A stretch of 35,202 nt of DNA from Isosphaeraceae bacterium. Lineage in GTDB: Bacteria; Planctomycetota; Planctomycetia; Isosphaerales; Isosphaeraceae. Within the stretch, counting starts at the first letter, position 1. Every line of letters begins with the position of its first letter. The notes below the pieces were generated by a model. That model had not been told where the DNA came from, made no database searches, and saw nothing but the letters and a program-made list of their open reading frames with translations. Both the position numbers and the translations under genes were made by a program. Shown one piece after another: positions 33,324 to 35,202 of this stretch. The DNA is taken from contig JANXSX010000021.1 of the NCBI GenBank assembly GCA_025356475.1, forward strand, positions 1-35,202, read 5' to 3'.

Positions 33324-33764
33324 ATGGAGCAGATACAAGGCATCGGCACCGATATCGTGGAATGTCCGCGCATTGGCAAGATGATTGAGCAGCACGGCGA
33401 GTTGTTCTTACGAAGAGTCTACACCTCGCGTGAGATTCGCTACTGTCAGGCACGAAAGCACGCGATCGAGAATTTCGCCGGTCGTTGGGCGGCTAAAGAA
33501 GCCATCTTGAAAGCGCTCGGAACCGGCTGGAGTCGCGGAATCGCCTGGACCGACATGGAAGTCCGTAACCAACCGGGCGGTGCGCCGATCGTGCTCATTG
33601 GCGGTCGTGCCAAAGAGATCGCAATCCAACGTGGGATCAGTAATATTCTGATCTCAATCTCACACTGCCGCACGTATGCAACCGCCTACGCACTCGCCGT
33701 CGGACCAGGTGCGGGGAAGCCGACCACTCTGGTGATGGATGAGCCAGAATCGACCGGTGAGTGA
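33324..33764 (+). CDS. acpS: Holo-[acyl-carrier-protein] synthase
   Basis: It transfers phosphopantetheine from CoA to acyl carrier protein. 146 residues; the first ATG 33324 gives MEQIQGIGTDIVECPRIGKM with the magnesium Asp10, and FAGRWAAKEAILKALGTGWS with Glu59. ISISHCRTYATAYALA is the C-terminal family block. The last 20 residues (GKPTTLVMDEPESTGE) are an extension. No clear ribosome binding site is visible before the ATG. It is divergent from the helicase gene with about 185 bp between starts. It is relevant to the possible carrier protein at 19458. Confidence 0.93.
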   Translation: MEQIQGIGTDIVECPRIGKMIEQHGELFLRRVYTSREIRYCQARKHAIENFAGRWAAKEAILKALGTGWSRGIAWTDMEVRNQPGGAPIVLIGGRAKEIAIQRGISNILISISHCRTYATAYALAVGPGAGKPTTLVMDEPESTGE

Positions 33765-33793
33765 TTTGGGGTCATCGAGCCCCCCCAGACCCT

Positions 33794-33850
33794 CGTGGAT
33801 GATGGATCCACGTGTTCGGATCATCACTGGAGCCTGCCGAATGGTTCGGC
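33794..33850 (+). terminator. Two hairpins after acpS
   Basis: CGTGGAT (33794-33800) pairs with ATCCACG (33806-33812). A second perfect 6-bp stem follows: GCCGAA (33836-33841) with TTCGGC (33845-33850). Neither has a long T-tract. Between acpS and the convergent EEP pair, they may end both transcripts. Confidence 0.45.
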
Positions 33851-33941
33851 TGTAACTATATCTGATGTTTCTGCGAACAATTTGCTATAAGATAATTTAG
33901 AGTATCCTCTTGCATCAAAGAAACGGCCCCACACACAAAAA

Positions 33942-34313
33942 CTAGGAAATGGCCTCCAAGAGTTGCTGAACTGTAAGTTTAGTAGTAGCGGAGGAAAAGG
34001 TTGAGGTCAGACCAACGATCAAATCAGCCTCGTTCAGTAATATCAAAGGCTGTGGGTAATCGTCTGATATAATTGTCACCGGATACATTGCTTTAGGGTG
34101 AATAACCGTCATAAATGGATATGCATATTGGATCGGAACCAGATTAAGATAGCAGAGATGGCGAAATTGGCCAGCCGGGTCAATTGAGGTGTCGATTTGG
34201 AAGCGAATACGGTCACCGGTCTTTTGGGATACTCCAGAGCCTAGGTCCAAAAGGATATTCCTGACTGTTTTGCGATCGGTGGTCTCGAAATCTGGCCAAG
34301 GATTAGTTGACAT
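33942..34313 (-). CDS. 123-residue hypothetical partner of the EEP protein
   Basis: The start ATG 34313 overlaps the stop of the EEP-fold gene by 11 bp, so it is coupled to it. MSTNPWPDFETTDRKTVRNI starts a helix, then a beta-rich core with a pattern I have seen in uncharacterised proteins: TGDRIRFQIDTSIDPAGQF, YLNLVPIQYAYPFMTVIHP, AMYPVTIISDDYPQPL. It ends in a helical segment LTVQQLLEAIS. No signal or membrane segment. Base composition is AT-richer than in the housekeeping genes. A role as regulator, immunity factor or co-effector of the EEP protein is inferred only from the overlap. No named family recognised. Confidence 0.7.
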   Translation of the reverse strand: MSTNPWPDFETTDRKTVRNILLDLGSGVSQKTGDRIRFQIDTSIDPAGQFRHLCYLNLVPIQYAYPFMTVIHPKAMYPVTIISDDYPQPLILLNEADLIVGLTSTFSSATTKLTVQQLLEAIS

Positions 34314-35166
34314 TGGTACCCCTCACTTTAAGATTCAAACTAAAAAATAGAGGCAAGTGATCCGACGCATTCTCGGCATCGGGAATTCCATGAGCTGTGA
34401 GTAAATTGTGAGAAGTCGACTCCTTCAGTATTGCGAGTGTGTCCTCCAGAAACAAGGGTATAGCTGCGGGTCGCAAAACAACTTGATCAAGCATATGCCA
34501 AAAGTGTTCATGCGGTTGGCAGTTGTTAAAAAAGAAGGTTGCGGGAGGCTTGCCGTAGCACGACCACATCGGATTATAAAAGAAGTCGTGGTCTGCTTTA
34601 TCGACTCTTCGCATCGATTTGCCGGAAAATGACCTCATTTGAACGGCGTGTAAGCCTCTGACGCTACCAATAACTGACTCAAACGGATTGGCATTAAAAT
34701 CGCCGACTACAAACGTGCGTTTATGCTTAAGCTCATGGTCTTCGATATATTTGATGTTGCTAACAATGCGTGCAAATAACATCTCGCGTTTATCTGATGA
34801 ATTATTCCTTATATCCAAGCCATGCACTCCAACTAATAATATATCTGATTGAGCTGGCAATGATAAATGCCAAAAATCGCTCCGTGCATTTGCTATCCGT
34901 GGCGTCAGTCGCTTGATCAAGGAAATGTCGAATCTCACATACAGTTGAAAGCGGGGATGACTCGGAACCACATGAAAATTACCGATCGTCCTTAGCGAGG
35001 AAAGTAAGGTAGCCCCTGGTGGCCTTCTAATGTCGCACGGCAGCGAATTGCAATCTCTTCTAATCGCCAACGAATCAAGACTCAACAGCTTTCTCAGCCG
35101 AATTTCGTCGAGTCGCGTCTCATCCACGACGCCATTCGAAATAGGACGAATCACCGGATAGAACAT
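34303..35166 (-). CDS. Endonuclease/exonuclease/phosphatase (EEP) fold protein, N-terminus probably incomplete
   Basis: 287 residues from ATG 35166. EEP-fold marks are WHLSLPAQSDILLVGVHGLD, TFVVGDFNANPFESVIG (the GDFN block), FFNNCQPHEHFWHMLDQVVL and the C-terminal SDHLPLFF, whose Asp-His is a typical catalytic pair. The usual N-terminal strand and metal-binding Glu block (NxN, then QE) is not visible. A TGA lies six codons before the ATG in the same frame, so the first part may be lost, frameshifted, or continue outside the window. Family members cleave nucleic acids, phosphodiesters or phosphoinositides. It overlaps a 123-residue gene by 11 bp. Its composition is AT-richer than its neighbours, suggesting acquired DNA. 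Confidence 0.7.
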   Translation of the reverse strand: MFYPVIRPISNGVVDETRLDEIRLRKLLSLDSLAIRRDCNSLPCDIRRPPGATLLSSLRTIGNFHVVPSHPRFQLYVRFDISLIKRLTPRIANARSDFWHLSLPAQSDILLVGVHGLDIRNNSSDKREMLFARIVSNIKYIEDHELKHKRTFVVGDFNANPFESVIGSVRGLHAVQMRSFSGKSMRRVDKADHDFFYNPMWSCYGKPPATFFFNNCQPHEHFWHMLDQVVLRPAAIPLFLEDTLAILKESTSHNLLTAHGIPDAENASDHLPLFFSLNLKVRGTNVN

Positions 35167-35202
35167 TTCGGCACAATCGTCTCATTTTCCCCAAATCCAA
35201 GG

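Overview
The window looks like chromosomal DNA of a planctomycete, probably near the Isosphaeraceae. This rests on gene content: a TAT-exported Gfo/Idh/MocA oxidoreductase beside a ThuA protein and a SUMF1-type protein, a fused LpxC-FabZ, a bifunctional Sat-CysC, and a very large secretin with a glycine-rich insert. The identification is an inference; no rRNA, tRNA, CRISPR array or transposase was seen.

Layout, left to right. 1-5300: the start of a YdjY-like secreted protein (cut by the window edge) and a 1442-residue secretin with its terminator and a good promoter, all on the minus strand. 5300-7770: an accessory pocket with two large gene-poor stretches around a compact minus-strand pair, a conflict-system-type nucleoside phosphorylase followed by an unrecognised 213-residue protein. 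7769-12976: lipoprotein MsrB (+), a minus-strand group SUMF1-like / Gfo-Idh-MocA / ThuA, and a divergent ApbE (+). 12988-15951: two GT4 glycosyltransferases and a small coiled-coil protein (-). 16287-19267: a sulfate assimilation cluster (+), CysH-type APS reductase, an Rrf2 regulator and Sat-CysC. 19219-20166: a scar in which the 3' end of sat-cysC is repeated 673 bp downstream, bracketing a lower-GC small gene and abutting a truncated DUF4097-like fragment. 20184-23138 (-): MtnA, an acidic protein, alanine dehydrogenase and a small basic protein. 23320-23852 (+): a decayed reading frame and a small orphan gene. 23886-28706 (-): ArsR-type regulator, OmpH/Skp, LpxC-FabZ, LpxA and a GnnA-like oxidoreductase, which make up an outer-membrane/lipid A cluster. 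29089-33138 (-): DapA, PdxJ and a UvrD/PcrA helicase, with AcpS divergent (+). 33942-35166 (-): an AT-richer overlapping pair, an endonuclease/exonuclease/phosphatase-fold protein and a 123-residue partner.

Most of the window is housekeeping: envelope biogenesis (secretin, OmpH, LpxC-FabZ, LpxA), sulfur and methionine metabolism (CysH, Sat-CysC, MtnA, MsrB), amino acid and cofactor synthesis (Ald, DapA, PdxJ, AcpS), and surface glycan assembly. The places most likely to hold something undescribed are the phosphorylase pair (5841-7292), the EEP pair (33942-35166) and the sat-cysC 3'-end duplication (19219-20166). All functional statements are from reading the translated sequence by eye; no database search was done.
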